The notes: generated by a model not told the origin, from the letters alone. A DNA stretch of 64,000 nucleotides from Prostheceraeus crozeri (GCA_907163375.1 CAJQUW010012963.1:21066-85065), one strand, 5' to 3'; counted from the stretch's first letter, positions 20,614 to 31,947 are shown. Numbers and translations: made by a program.

Positions 20614-22873
20614 AACAAGAAATGCACAAGATGCAGTTTATCACAATGAAAGACATGTCAATCATGAATCACATAGGACTACAAATGATCGTCCGGCACA
20701 AATAAATTATCAAAGTCGAACCAAGCCTTTTTTAGATCATGCCAGTTGGAAAATGTATCGAAAAATACGAACCCAGTAACACAGATAGTCCGTCAGCCAG
20801 AACGAGTTTCTGCAGGGAACGAGGCCGAAAGTGAGACTTTCACAGAATGATGTACACTCTATGCCTACTTCAAATCGGCACGTCTGCCGAGTTCTAGCAC
20901 TAGTGAGTTCCTCTTCTTGTCAGCCAGGATCAAAGAAAAACAAATGTAAATTCAATGGGACGCAGATTGCAGTTTTTGGTTAAAATGAAATTTTCTATGT
21001 TTTCTCTGATTAAACGAAAGATACTAAGGCTAGAGTCACAATTTTTGGCATGAAATGTCTTCAGGTCATTTGCTATGATGTACATGTGCTATTATCATAC
21101 ATCTGATCGGCAATGTATGTGAGAATGCGGTTCAATGTGGATGAAATGGGCCAACATGTTGGTGTTTGCCGACATTAAGAGGCTCGCCAATTCTAAATGT
21201 GCTTAATTTTATAGACAGGGATGCATAAGCATGAACGGAAATGACCTGAAGACATTTCATGTCAAAAATTGTAACTTTTGGCGTAGTTCTCTTCGTTTAA
21301 TCAGAGAAAACATACAAAATTTCATTTTAGCCAAAAACTGCAATCTGCGTCCCATTGAATTTACATGTGTTTTTCTTTGATCCTGGCTGACAAGAAGAGG
21401 AACTCACTAGAACTCGGCAGACGCACCGACTTGTAGTAGGCATAGGGTGTACATCAATCTGTGAAAGTCTCACTTTCGGCCTCGTTCCCTGCAGAAACTC
21501 GTTCTGGCTGCCAGACTAAGACACCGATCATGGTAGATCCAAAAGTCTTGAATTTATCAAAAAGAACTCTTCAACAACCTGAGGTGAACTTGTTGATGAA
21601 AGGTCTTCAATTTAATCCCACCCCAAAATGAAATGTTCTCGAATTAAAGAATGACATTCAAAGTTATACAAGGCGACTTCGTTTGATGAAATTTTATCAC
21701 AGCAACGACAACCAGAATATTCACGAAAATTTCAGCATAAGAAAAAGTAGATCTACTTTCATAACTACAAAAGGTAGAAATCAAACATTAGACAAATTGT
21801 GTGAAACTTTGGAATCCATTAACTTATCTAGTAACATTGGTTCTAAAGTCCCTAATATTAATCAATCTGAGTTGAATGCAATTCACAACCTATCATGTGA
21901 CACGGACATCATCATAAAAGAAGCAGATAAAGGAGGTGCAGTGATAATGGATAAACATTATTATGAAAACACAATTTTACATATGCTCAATGATGAATCA
22001 TTTTACAAAATTATACAAGACAACGCCGATAACTCTACTATGACAAAAATTCGAACCCTTCTTTGTGCATCTTGAAACAAATCTCACAAAAGCCGAGATA
22101 TCGTATCTTAAAAATTTTGAATATGAAGAAAGTCAATTTTACGGCTTGCCTAAAATTCACAAGTCTCAAAAGATAAAAAGTGCAGTGATGAAGCAGAATG
22201 CGGAATACATAATTTGTCCTTCTACCACTGACCTCAAATTTCGACCAATTGTTGGAGGTTCAAAGTCATCGACACAACGGGTAAGTGAGCTCATTGATTT
22301 TATCTTGAAACCGTATTGCATAAAAGTTGAAAGTTTTATTCGAGACGATTTTGATTTTTTGTGTCATTTGCCTTCTACAGTCAACCAAAATTCAACTTTA
22401 GTCAGCTTTGATGTAATAAGCCTATACACTAATATCCCCCACAATTTAGGAATCACTGTCATAAATTACTGGCTTTAGAAGTATCCAAATTTGATCGATC
22501 AACGGTTTTCGCATGAATTCATCCTTAATAGTTTACAACTTATACTATCCAACAATACATTTGCATTTGGAGAAAAGCATTACCAGCAAATCAAAGGCAC
22601 AGCCATGGGAACTACGGTGGCCCCTACTTGCGCTACCCTTACGCTCGGATTTTTAGAAATTAAATTAAAGGATGTCATTACCAGCTTATGGGCTTATGGG
22701 GTATACAGGTTGCTACAGACATATTTATAAACTGGAAACGTTTTCTCGATGACTGCTTTATTATATGGAATTGGAACGTCGACAAATTAAAAAAGTTTAA
22801 CACAATTTTGAATGAACTTGATGAGAATATCAAATTTAACATGGAGGTGAGCAAAAATGAATTGCCCATCCTA
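20614..22873 (+). pseudogene. Penelope-like element fragment (copy B)
   Basis: Plus-strand PLE beginning directly at the inversion point. The N-terminal part is in 20620-20785, then resumes after the foldback insertion at 21520. It has VLNLSKRTLQQPEVNLLMKG, IKEADKGGAVIMD (21915), YGLPKIHKS (22140), FRPIVGGSKS, and VSFDVISLYTNIP (22410). It ends with the same palm segment as copy A (GTAMGTTVAPT, FLDDCFII). It is cut off at 22873 before the linker and endonuclease. Several frame changes make it inactive. PLEs copy by target-primed reverse transcription using a telomerase-like RT; that is family knowledge. Confidence 0.85.
20786..21518. mobile_element. Foldback MITE, 729 bp, TA TSD
   Basis: The element 20788-21516 has inverted arms of about 285 bp (20788-21078 and 21236-21516) around a 160-bp centre. 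Ends read GTCCGTCAGCCAGAACGAG and, inverted, GTCTGGCAGCCAGAACGAG; both are next to TA. The arms diverge at scattered sites. It lies inside PLE copy B and is younger than it. A solo end of the same family is at 30571-30647. TA flanks point to a Tc1/mariner-type mobiliser. Confidence 0.85.
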
Positions 22874-24129
22874 GAACAGTATATAAGGGAAGTATGGAAT
22901 CAATGGTTGATTTGTGGCGACAGCTATGATATTACTTTTTCGCCAGCTCTTATTAGCAGTTTTATTTGATATCGCAATTGACAACAGAAAAGTATTGAAA
23001 TATTGAATGGAAGGGACTGAATAGCTATGTCAAAACTATGAAGTAGTGAAAAATTACATAGTTATCCGTAGACATCTGGAAGACAAAAACATGAATTGAA
23101 GATCCATTTCTATGGTTAAAATGCTAGATTCGATGTGGCATAAAAATTAATTGATTATTAAGGTACTTAATAGACGACTACAAACCACTCTATACGATTT
23201 AAAGGGGGACTTATAATTGCTTTCATGTACTGTGTGTGAACGTGTTTACAAACTTTTGCCCACTGAACATCTGAAAATCTTTGTATCGAATCTAGAAATA
23301 CTTCATTTTCTTATTGATAACCAGTTGTACATACATTCATTGATCAGGTTTAGATTTCCATTCATGTTGGAAACATGATGGACCTTACCTACATTATATA
23401 CTATTTTAGTCCTAATTTTTTCATCTGATTATGAAAGCATCCTATGTGAAATTTAATAATTTTTTTATTGACATCCTAACATCTCATTTTCTTCTTACAT
23501 CAGAGTATTCCCTTGTATTTCCTTCTATGATCAATAGCGGTATTTGATGATCCGTGTTGAGATAACAATTTATGAAGAAATAGTCAAATTCTGAAATGTT
23601 GTCACTAAATTATTGATGTATCACGTAAATGACTGCTTTTGTTAGTGATGAAAATAATGAAAAATGATGAATGACGCTCCAGCCTTAAGCCGCAGATACT
23701 TTGTATTAATTGCATTCGAGTATATTGAGCAATCAATACAATAGTTCCTCGGCTTTCGGCAAATCACTGAAAAGTAAAATTATATTCACAACAGAAAAAG
23801 GAAAGCAACACGAAACATTCAGATGCAGATGAAAACATTTGTGACGCAGATTTGATCATAGGCTGCATCAATTCCCAAAAGACCTTCAACCGAAATTTGT
23901 ATTACAAAGCTATATAGAATAAACCACAAAACGTTTCACTTTTGGTTTGATCACTTATGCCAATTAAATTTCGAGTGCTGTTTATTCAAGTTTTTGTCTA
24001 GACGTTGCGAATAATTATCAATTAATTCCACCGTACATGTTCATCTGCCATCGGTATTAAGCATTTCAAAGTGCAGTATAGACTGTTGAAAACTGATTGC
24101 CTCATACTGCTTCACGATGTTGACAAAAA

Positions 24130-24169
<40 letters not shown>

Positions 24170-24386
24170 GGGCTGATAAAAAGTAACTTCCTAATCCAAT
24201 AATTTCATAATTCCTAGAAAGTAATAGACATGAATAATTTAATAATTTTATTATTTCGATGTGAATACCCCTCTGTTGCTCCTCTTGCGAATGTGTAGGC
24301 TATCTTTATTTCAACAAATTATATTTCACCTATAGGCCTACTAATAATTCCTTCAGCATGACTTCAAAAATTTTCGTTGCGAGTAG
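22874..24386. other. No gene recognised; AT microsatellite at 24133-24168
   Basis: AT-rich non-coding DNA. The only clear feature is an (AT)n run at 24133-24168. Confidence 0.5.
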
Positions 24387-24815
24387 GTGAGTACAGCGCA
24401 CACCCATAAAAAAATTATTGTTCAAAGACGACTGATAAGAATGATGGAACACATCCCATATGATTATCATGATTATGATTATGACCGTCTTCTGCAAAAA
24501 TATTCACTGGAAACACTTAATTCACGACGTATCGGTCGGAATTATTTTAACAATTTGCCAAAAGCTTTGAGTGAAAGAATTTCACATCGTCCACAAAAAA
24601 CAGAAATATTGAGACGTAAAACAAATATGATCTTTTGTAACACCGTAACAACAGGTATAAAAACTCCTTCTTACCATCTGCAGTACAGAACTTCTCGTAA
24701 TTGATTTTTACTGTGTATACATGTATATCTTCTCCTTATCACTTTTTTGTAAAATGATCAGCTTCTGCTGTCTAGTATTGAATAAACATACTCGTATTAT
24801 TATTATTATTGTTTT
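24387..24815 (+). pseudogene. LINE C-terminal fragment with (TAT)n tail
   Basis: A 105-residue frame starts with VQRRLIRMMEHIP and contains LLQKYSLETLNSRRIGRN, the pattern found after the thumb of many LINE reverse transcriptases (QRR..R, then Y..RL..L.L.SL..RR). The catalytic part is absent, so this is a 5'-truncated copy. AATAAA at 24780 followed by a tattattatt tail to 24811 fits a LINE 3' end ending in a short repeat. Confidence 0.68.
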
Positions 24816-25521
24816 TATGTAGCTAATATCATAAAATAAACGTAGCGTAGTTATTTTGGACATTTTCAAATCATGATAAATATAAATTTCGGTTGAAGAA
24901 ACAGCTTCTCTAAATTGATCAAAATTTGATTATTAAGCTTCTGTTAAAGGCTTAAATAAAAAATATTGCAACAAATGTGTCACACTCATCACAATACAAG
25001 TTTGTAGGTATTCGATTCATCTAACGACCGATGCAGCACAACCAACTATGATTTAATCAACTAGATCTGTAAGTCATCACTACCACAAATTGGTTGCCTA
25101 CCACTGACATAAGTCATCATGTCATATTGGCTATCATTGAGCAAATAAACAGATTTCTTGCCAACAATGTCTGATTCGCCCTAGTTTACCGCATGTCAAA
25201 AAAGCTTCATCCGAATAGCTGAGCAAAGGAATGAAAGGGCCCGCTTTAACATTTTGAATATGCCTACTCCTAGAGATTAAACAAGTGCATCAATTTGTAC
25301 CTTCTGATATGCCTACCACTGTTCTCAAACATGTTGATTTCACATCAAATTAAAAACTGTGCAATTACCGAAGAATAATGATGATCATGTGGAAATCGCG
25401 GACGAGCAGCGACTTCGAATTGCCAAGAAGACATTCAGTATATCATTACATGTATATGCTAAAAATCTGTAAAATTTCAAATAAATTTGAAACTTTGGTA
25501 ACGTGTTCAAGAAGCAATTGC
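24816..25521. other. No gene recognised
   Basis: Left flank of the piggyBac insertion; nothing recognised. Confidence 0.5.
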
Positions 25522-28190
25522 TTAACACTTAAATGCCTAGCATGGGTCTTTTGCGACCCGAGCGGTTTTAATATTGATTTTTCTGTTATATAGACTGTTC
25601 CTGGTTAAGTGTCACTCCTAGTATTCCTGAAAAATATCTGTAGAGCATTTTATAATTACTTTGTCAAAACTTTTCGAAATACAGCGCCCTACATCGAATG
25701 TTTTCATACAAAAATGGATGGGGTCACAAAAGACCCAACCTAGGTAATAATGGCTGCAAATAGATTGTTTATTGAATACGGCTAGACAATTCTGTCAACC
25801 TATCTGTCAAGCCTAATCTAAATGCTATGTTGGTTAATGCGCGTATGGGGAAAGCTATTGTGCATTCACCCGACATAATTTGCGTTCATTGCAGACATGT
25901 GCCACAGATTGATTCGATTGCTATGACGCCATGAATTCTGATTGGACATTTGGTTGTTCTGTTCATCAAAGAGAAACGCACACTTCCTGCTCTAAAGCGT
26001 GCACATTGCTTGACATTCTTCACAGTGTGAGAGTGAACTGTTTATCTGAGCCGCTGTGAACAGAAGAAAAGTGAGCGCTGAAGAAATTGCTCGACGGATT
26101 GCACATTGGACTGAGTTGGACAACAGCCGCAGCGAAGAAGAGGATAGTGAATCCGACAATGACAACGTCGACTCCGATAGCGATGATCCAGGCACAATTA
26201 CGACTGAACGCGGTCAGATTGATACAGAGACGAGTAGCGCAAGTGATCATGAAGACATTGTGGCGACTGAACGCGATCTAATTGATGCACAGGTGAGCAG
26301 TGCAAGTGATTATGAGGACACTATGAATGCGTCTCGTAATGATGACATCACTTATTCTAGTAGAAATGGCCGAGTTTGGTCCAAGAATCCTCCACCAACC
26401 TCTCGCACTAGAGCATGCAGCATAAGACACACATGTGAAGGGCCTCAAAACGATGCAAGATCAGTAAATGATGAAGCTGATAGTTTCCATTGCTTTATAG
26501 ACAAAGCCATGCTAAGGTCAATTGTGGAACAAACCAATAAGCATGGTTGTCACTACATGCAATCGAAGGGCAAAGATGCTAAAGACTGGTCGCCAATAGA
26601 TCTAGATGAACTGGAAGGAGTCATTAGTATCCTCTATTTACTCGGCGTATATAGATCTAATCACGAATCTCTTCGTTCCTTGTGGTCTCCTGGAGCGTCA
26701 GGCAGGGCGATTTTTCCTGCAGCTTTTAGTAGTAATCGATTTGAGCAAATTTTGGATTTCCTTTGCTTCGACGAGCGTTCAACCCGTAATGAAAGAAGAA
26801 AAGACGATAAATTTGCTCTATTTCGTGACATTTGGAATAAATTTATTGAAAACTGCAGGAAAAATTGTGCTGTTAGTGAATTTGTGACTGTTGACGAACA
26901 ATAAATTCCGTATAAAGGTCGAGTTGGTTTTCTTCAATACATGCCAAACAAACCGGATAAATATGGCATGAAGCTGTTTTTATTGTTTGATTGTACACCA
27001 GCATACACCTTCAATGGGCTACCTTATTTTGGACGTGAAGGTAATCAGAGACACGTTGGATTGGCTGAGCATGTTGTGAAAACTCTTTCTGAGCCTCTGT
27101 ACTACTCTGGTGTGAATGTAACAACAGATAACTGGTTCACGAGTTCAAAACTTGCTGCTGACTTGCTAACAAAACAGATTACTTTACTTGGAACCATGTG
27201 CCGAAACAAGCCCAACATTCCGGATGAGTTTGCTGCTGACAGGCGACGTGAGGTAGGATCGAGCTTGTTTGCATTCAGTGATCGACAGGCACTCGTATCA
27301 TATATCCCGAAAAGAAATAAGTCAGTCATCTTGTTGTCAACTATACACGCTGATAATAAAATTGACCAAGACTCTGGCAAGCCAAGAATGATCATTGACT
27401 ACAATCACACGAAGACAGGCGTTGATCGCGTTGATCAACTGTGCCACAACTACAGTGTTAAGAAAAAAACAAGACGATGGCCTATTTTTTCATTTGCTTA
27501 AACATTGCTGGCATCAATGCTCAAGTTGTGTTTCAGTCGAAGTTTCCTGACTGGGAATCGAAATCCAGCCATCGCCGCCGCATCTTTCTGGAGAATCTAG
27601 GAATGAAACTTCTTGAACCATGGTTGCAACGCCGATCACAGATAAGGCATTTGTCCAAATGCTGAAGGCAGGCCTTGCAGAAGTGTGGAGTGATGCTTTC
27701 AGCAACCACACACAGCTCACATCCATCGGGCGATTGCAAAAGAAAGCGATGCCACATTTGTTAGTCTGCGATGGATAGAAAGACTATGAATCGATGTGAA
27801 AACTGTGCGGAGCCATGTTGCCCCGAGCACAAAAAAGTCACTGTGCTATGTTCTTATTGCGATGAATAATATTTTTCATGACATCAGACATTTCATATAG
27901 CCTACATGTTTGCAAATATACTTGAAAGTTTTGAAAAAAAATGTTTGCTTCTGTCTTCAGAAATCAGCACAATCAGTCCTTTCTCATATTTCATAAACAG
28001 ATTATATTGTCTTCAATAAAGATAGTCTATGCGTCTAGAAATCCATATTATCATTGGCTGTAATGAACAAAAACATAAAACAACAAGAGAGAGATTAAGT
28101 AATAAAAAGGCACGTTTTTATCCATCCGGGTCTTTAAAGACCCACCTAGGTAATAAGTGATGTCGAAACATCCAGGCATTTAAGTGTTAA
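25522..28190 (+). mobile_element. piggyBac element, 2661 bp, TTAA TSD
   Basis: The element runs 25526-28186 between TTAA at 25522-25525 and 28187-28190, the TSD diagnostic of piggyBac. Terminal inverted repeats are CACTTAAATGCCT at both ends, each followed by a subterminal gggtctt...gaccc palindrome and a cctaggt motif. It has a full-length but broken transposase on the plus strand. The end structure is complete. Confidence 0.95.
26056..27869 (+). pseudogene. piggyBac transposase, inactivated
   Basis: The frame begins at 26056 with an acidic, serine-rich N-terminus. The codon where Met is expected is GTG and a stop lies three codons upstream, so the start appears lost. The DDE core follows: LLGVYRSNHESL (26635), FDERSTRNERR (26770), VTVDEQ...YKGRVGF with the first Asp segment (26890), LFDCTPAYTFNG, VTTDNWFTSSKLA (27120), and KTGVDRVDQLCHNYS with the last Asp (27420). 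A TAA interrupts DEQ-IPYKGR at 26902-26904, where Leu is usual. The frame shifts near 27480. A C-terminal cysteine-rich finger (CENCAEPCCPEHKK, CSYCDE) ends at 27869. The protein would cut and paste DNA at TTAA; this copy cannot make it. Confidence 0.93.
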
Positions 28191-28939
28191 TTCTAACGAT
28201 GAATGCCTAAATAAATTATGCGGAATATTTGAAGTGATCATGCAAAATATAACCGTTCAGAAAAGACAGTTGCCATTTCGACGAATTGTTGCGTCTGAAA
28301 ACCTCATTGTATAGTTATGGCTGCTGGTACCCACTTTTACGTGGGAATAACTTGGCCTCAGTTGTCTGGTTATTTACACGCAACATTGCGTGCGAATAAC
28401 CTCACGCCTTTGATATCGGATCAAATCAAGCCTTGTTGGCAACTAAAAATTAATTTCATTTTTGCTAATTGAATTAAAGAACTGCCAACTTTCTTTTTTT
28501 TTGAAAGTACTCTCACAAAAGGACTCTCTCAGCTGCCACTACTCTTTCTCTAATAGGCCTACTAGAATTGTTATTAAAGGGTGTTCGTTATCAAACATAG
28601 TAACTTGGAAGAAGCTTTTCGTATAACATTCATGATGCGGCAAACTGGGTTGAATCGGATCAATAGTGCGAAATTGATTTTGTTCCCCAATCATAATGGG
28701 CATGGCGGAAATTATTGCACCTTATACACTTATCGTCTTTACACATAGCTTCATTATATGCCAAAAATTTGACCGACTTACTGATCCAGTTGATTGTGTC
28801 AAACATTTTTTTACAAGATCGACCAGACAGAGTGTTTGTCAACCTTGAGCATCATCATGAACGAGGTTGTGTGGGCTATGTAGTTAACCATCACTGAATT
28901 GCTACTTAAAAATTATATTTTATTTTACTAAATGAAATG
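28191..28939. other. No gene recognised
   Basis: Spacer between the piggyBac and mariner-like elements. Nothing recognised. Confidence 0.5.
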
Positions 28940-29710
28940 TACAGGGTTATTCAAAAAGAATGACCCTATTTCAAACCGCTATATCCTCGCAACGAAAAGG
29001 AGTATTGCATTCAAACAAAAACTCGATTGTTCCGCAAATCATGAACTTTTATTTGTTGCATTACAAGTTTTCAATATGGCCACCATGGGTGGCACGGACA
29101 AGATCTAAACGAAAAGACAGTTCATCCCATACGCTATTCAACATTACTGCTGTCAATGAGTCGATCGCTGTCCTTATCCGTTGCTTGAGATCTTGCAAAT
29201 TGGTTGGCAATGGTGGAACGTACACTCGATCCTTGATGCAACCCCATAAGAAGAGGTCGCATACAGAAAGATCTGGGGATCTGGCAGGCCAAGAGTTCAG
29301 TGCGTAGTCCTGGTCACTAATTCTCCCAATCCATCTATCCGGCAAGTTTTCATTCAGGAAAGCGCGGACTTGCAGATGCCAGTGAGGGGGCGCTCCATCC
29401 TGTTGGAAAATGTACTCATCCGAATCTGCATTCAATAATGGAAACAAAAGTCTGCAATTTGTCGTGTCTCTCATCGCTATTTAACATTTGCATGTTGATG
29501 ACCACTCAGATCACAGTGCGACTGAGCGAAAACGTACAAAATTGTACACCAATTCACGCACCTCGATGCATCAACATGAACAATTGTGACATCGCATATA
29601 AAACTTCATGATATGCGGAACAATCGAGTCTTTGTTGGAATGCAATACTCCTTTTCGTTGCGAAGATATAGCGGTTTGAAATAGGGTCATTCTTTTTGAA
29701 TAATCCTGTA
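28940..29710 (-). mobile_element. Mariner/IS630-type element, 767 bp, long TIRs
   Basis: The element is 28942-29708, flanked by TA on both sides. The inverted ends extend about 100 bp: CAGGGTTATTCAAAAAGAAT on the left and CAGGATTATTCAAAAAGAAT inverted on the right, both continuing into gaccctatttcaaaccgctat. Only the last third of a transposase remains (29061-29474, minus), so it is an internal deletion derivative that probably depended on a full-length relative. Confidence 0.9.
29061..29474 (-). pseudogene. Mariner-superfamily transposase, C-terminal part
   Basis: A 137-residue frame containing FQQDGAPPHWHLQVR (second catalytic Asp) and WPARSPDLSVCDLFLWG (third catalytic Asp in CD), followed by PPLPTNLQDLKQRI. 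Family knowledge: the FQQDGAPPH and SPDL..CD motifs are those of Tc1/mariner/IS630 transposases. The two Asp are about 47 residues apart, wider than the 34 of classical mariners, so it belongs to a divergent subgroup. The N-terminal DNA-binding domain and first Asp are missing. Confidence 0.88.
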
Positions 29711-30042
29711 TAACCGTGGATGGGTGGTATCAACTGCATCAGATGTAGTGATTATACTCGTGTTGCAAAACTTTGAGTTGATTCAATTAACTATCATTAA
29801 CATCAACTTACTAGACGCCATTTCACGCACAGATCATAATGATTCACTGAACAGCAAAATTTAGAACATCGTGTGCCTTGTGAACAGTCACAGTAGCGAC
29901 TGTCTGTCTGCTTCCTTAGTTAATAATGCAATCAGACAGCGATTAGGCATGACGTCACAACAGTAAAAACGTAAGGTGACTTGTGTGGGAACATCTTGCT
30001 CAATTATCATGAAGATGGTGGAATTTCCTCCAACTGGTGCAC
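29711..30042. other. No gene recognised
   Basis: Spacer; nothing recognised. Confidence 0.45.
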
Positions 30043-30222
30043 TCAATGTATGAACACAGATATCGGTAAAATAAGAGCATGACGGGTTGTTTTAGGACAA
30101 GCGCAAGAGTGACGTGCGTCAACCAAGAGGAGTTGATCTTCACTGGTAGATGAAGCGTTAAAGAGCCATCTAAAACACAAAAATGCTGCTAAAATAGCGA
30201 GCAAATATTCCTTTCTTCTCAT
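30043..30222 (-). CDS. Possible first exon of a type II membrane protein
   Basis: From Met at 30222 the frame begins MRRKEYLLAILAAFLCFRWL, a short basic segment followed by a hydrophobic helix, then a polar stem with CACPKTTR and a stop at 30043. This is the shape of a signal-anchored Golgi enzyme such as a glycosyltransferase, but no catalytic motif is seen and no downstream exon was found. It may be an exon, a remnant or chance. Confidence 0.22.
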   Translation of the reverse strand: MRRKEYLLAILAAFLCFRWLFNASSTSEDQLLLVDARHSCACPKTTRHALILPISVFIH

Positions 30223-30569
30223 TCCAGGAAATATTTGTATTATATGCATCTGCAATATGTAGATAAACAATATCTGAGAGCCGAATGACACAATTTCTCC
30301 ACTGTTTCATCTATAAAGCCATATTATTCAGAAATGACACGTTCAACATCAAAATTGATGTGAAAAATGGATAAAGCAGTAAATTCTATGTAGGAATCAC
30401 TAGAAAACTGAAGTTGTCACCAAATATTTTAGCCATAGCGACTTCTTGAAATTGATGAATATAAATATCTGAAAATTATCTTGGCGAAAAAAGATGACGG
30501 ATTTGTCGCCACTAAAAATACATTAGAGTAATGGGGAGTTTCCACACTTGATATATTTAAACACTTTGA
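30223..30569. other. No gene recognised
   Basis: AT-rich spacer with no recognisable feature. Confidence 0.45.
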
Positions 30570-30649
30570 GGCATAGGGTGTACATCATTCTGTGAAACTA
30601 TCACTTTCGGCCTCGTTCCCTGCAGAAACTCGTTCTGGCTGCCGGACTA
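30570..30649. mobile_element. Solo end of the 729-bp foldback MITE family
   Basis: About 78 bp match the right end of 20788-21516 and finish ctgccggac next to TA at 30648-30649. No left arm is present. Confidence 0.82.
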
Positions 30650-30956
30650 ATAAACTGGAAAATGCAGCACTCTAATAAGTAGCACTGGCCTAATAAAGCT
30701 GCTCTACTTCGCCGTTGCATTGATACTTGACGCATCAGTTGACTGGAATAATCCATAGAAGTAATTAAGACATTTTTAAGCTTTGATAGATCAAAAGAAT
30801 TTCATGTTTATGTTATCTTCATTTCCTTAATTTTTAACTGTGGGAGGAAAATAATATTTGTAAAGTTCTTTGGTATCTGTGACATTCTCAAAAGTTTATT
30901 CTCATATGTAATAGATAAATAATAGATTGGTGACCACATCTTGCATTGGTATTCAT

Positions 30957-31815
30957 TAAAAACATCGTAACATAAAAAATTATCGTAAATGAAAACATCG
31001 TATATGAAAACATAGTAAATGAAAAACATCGTAGATGAAAAATATCGTAAATATACTTGAAAAATATCGTATTGTCTTACAAAGGCATAGTCTCCTTCAT
31101 GGCTCATGGCTCCTAGTAATCTGAAGCCTAGCGTCACTTCCAGCGGATATCTATTTAGGATTCTATGGATGGACATAAATTAGATATCTTTTCCATTTGA
31201 TACCGGATATGTTGATTTTTATACCAAAATCTTGGATTCCATGTGGAAATTACTTGGGCAGTCCCTGACTTGGGGATGCTTCACAATTATGAATTTTGAA
31301 AAGCATCTGGTATCTGCTGACAACTGATTTCTAAATCATTCAAAGATTTACATGCTGCTTTAGGAGAAGTGCTTACAATGGAACTGCGAATTGAATACAG
31401 CGTGACTAATAAATCAAAACGATGTTTGCTAATAAATGATTGCAAATTCATTCAAGATCGCAAATTGGTGAATGGAGAAAACTGGAAATGTTGCAATTAT
31501 CCAAAATGCAAAGCCAGGTTCTCGATGGTTATGGATGGAGATCGTATGATACCGAAAAAGAATCAAAACGCGCCATTACATAACCACGAAGTAAACAAAA
31601 CAGAAGCTGTTTCCCAAAAGATTGACGAAATTATCAGATCTTACTATTTCGCAAAACCAGAGCAAATTATTTCGGAGCTGAGAGGAGAATTAAGCGAAAA
31701 TTACGATATTATTATTGCGATGTTTTTAATGTTACGATGTTTTCATATACGATATTATCTGTTTACGATGTTTTTAAATAAGATGTTTTTCATGTTACGA
31801 TGTTTTCATATAGAA
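30957..31815. repeat. Inverted pair of short tandem arrays
   Basis: Left array 30957-31075 repeats atgaaaacatcgta-like units of about 15-16 bp at least five times. Right array 31706-31815 repeats the reverse complement, tacgatgttttcat. They face each other across a FLYWCH-type ORF, so together they could act as long, tandemly built terminal repeats. No TSD was identified. Confidence 0.65.
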
Positions 31816-31947
31816 CCCTTGCATTATATGTCTCCCGATTTTTCTTCAGTTACTGGTCGTTTAATTGTTCCTTTTTCTCGATCAGAACTCAGAATGTCAT
31901 TTTTTATTATTGCGTGCATTCTGATTTTGAATAACCTTCGTACGTAA
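31378..31947 (+). CDS. FLYWCH-type zinc-finger ORF, possibly MULE-derived
   Basis: An open frame with ATG at 31378. The first 70 residues match the FLYWCH zinc-finger layout: SKRCLLINDCKFIQDRK, ENWKCCNYPKCKARFS with the Trp and Cys pair, then APLHNHEV supplying two His. A helix-rich stretch (KIDEIIRSYYF) follows. From about residue 115 the frame runs into the right-hand short-repeat array and is unlikely to be real coding. FLYWCH domains bind DNA and are found in host regulators and at the N-terminus of Mutator-like transposases. No transposase core follows here. It is either a truncated MULE or one exon of a spliced gene. Confidence 0.5.
   Translation: MELRIEYSVTNKSKRCLLINDCKFIQDRKLVNGENWKCCNYPKCKARFSMVMDGDRMIPKKNQNAPLHNHEVNKTEAVSQKIDEIIRSYYFAKPEQIISELRGELSENYDIIIAMFLMLRCFHIRYYLFTMFLNKMFFMLRCFHIEPLHYMSPDFSSVTGRLIVPFSRSELRMSFFIIACILILNNLRT

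Larger units (their letters stand above)
20164..22873. repeat. 450-bp inverted repeat in the PLE pair
   Basis: Bases 20164-20613 and 22424-22873 are inverted copies of equal length; an encoded 79-residue segment is identical in both. The arms are separated by copy B's N-terminal part and a foldback element. A head-to-head, 5'-joined partner is a known outcome of PLE insertion. Confidence 0.88.

Noticed and set aside
28715-28897. Overlapping open frames on both strands
   Set aside because: No domain and no codon character; shadows in AT-rich DNA.
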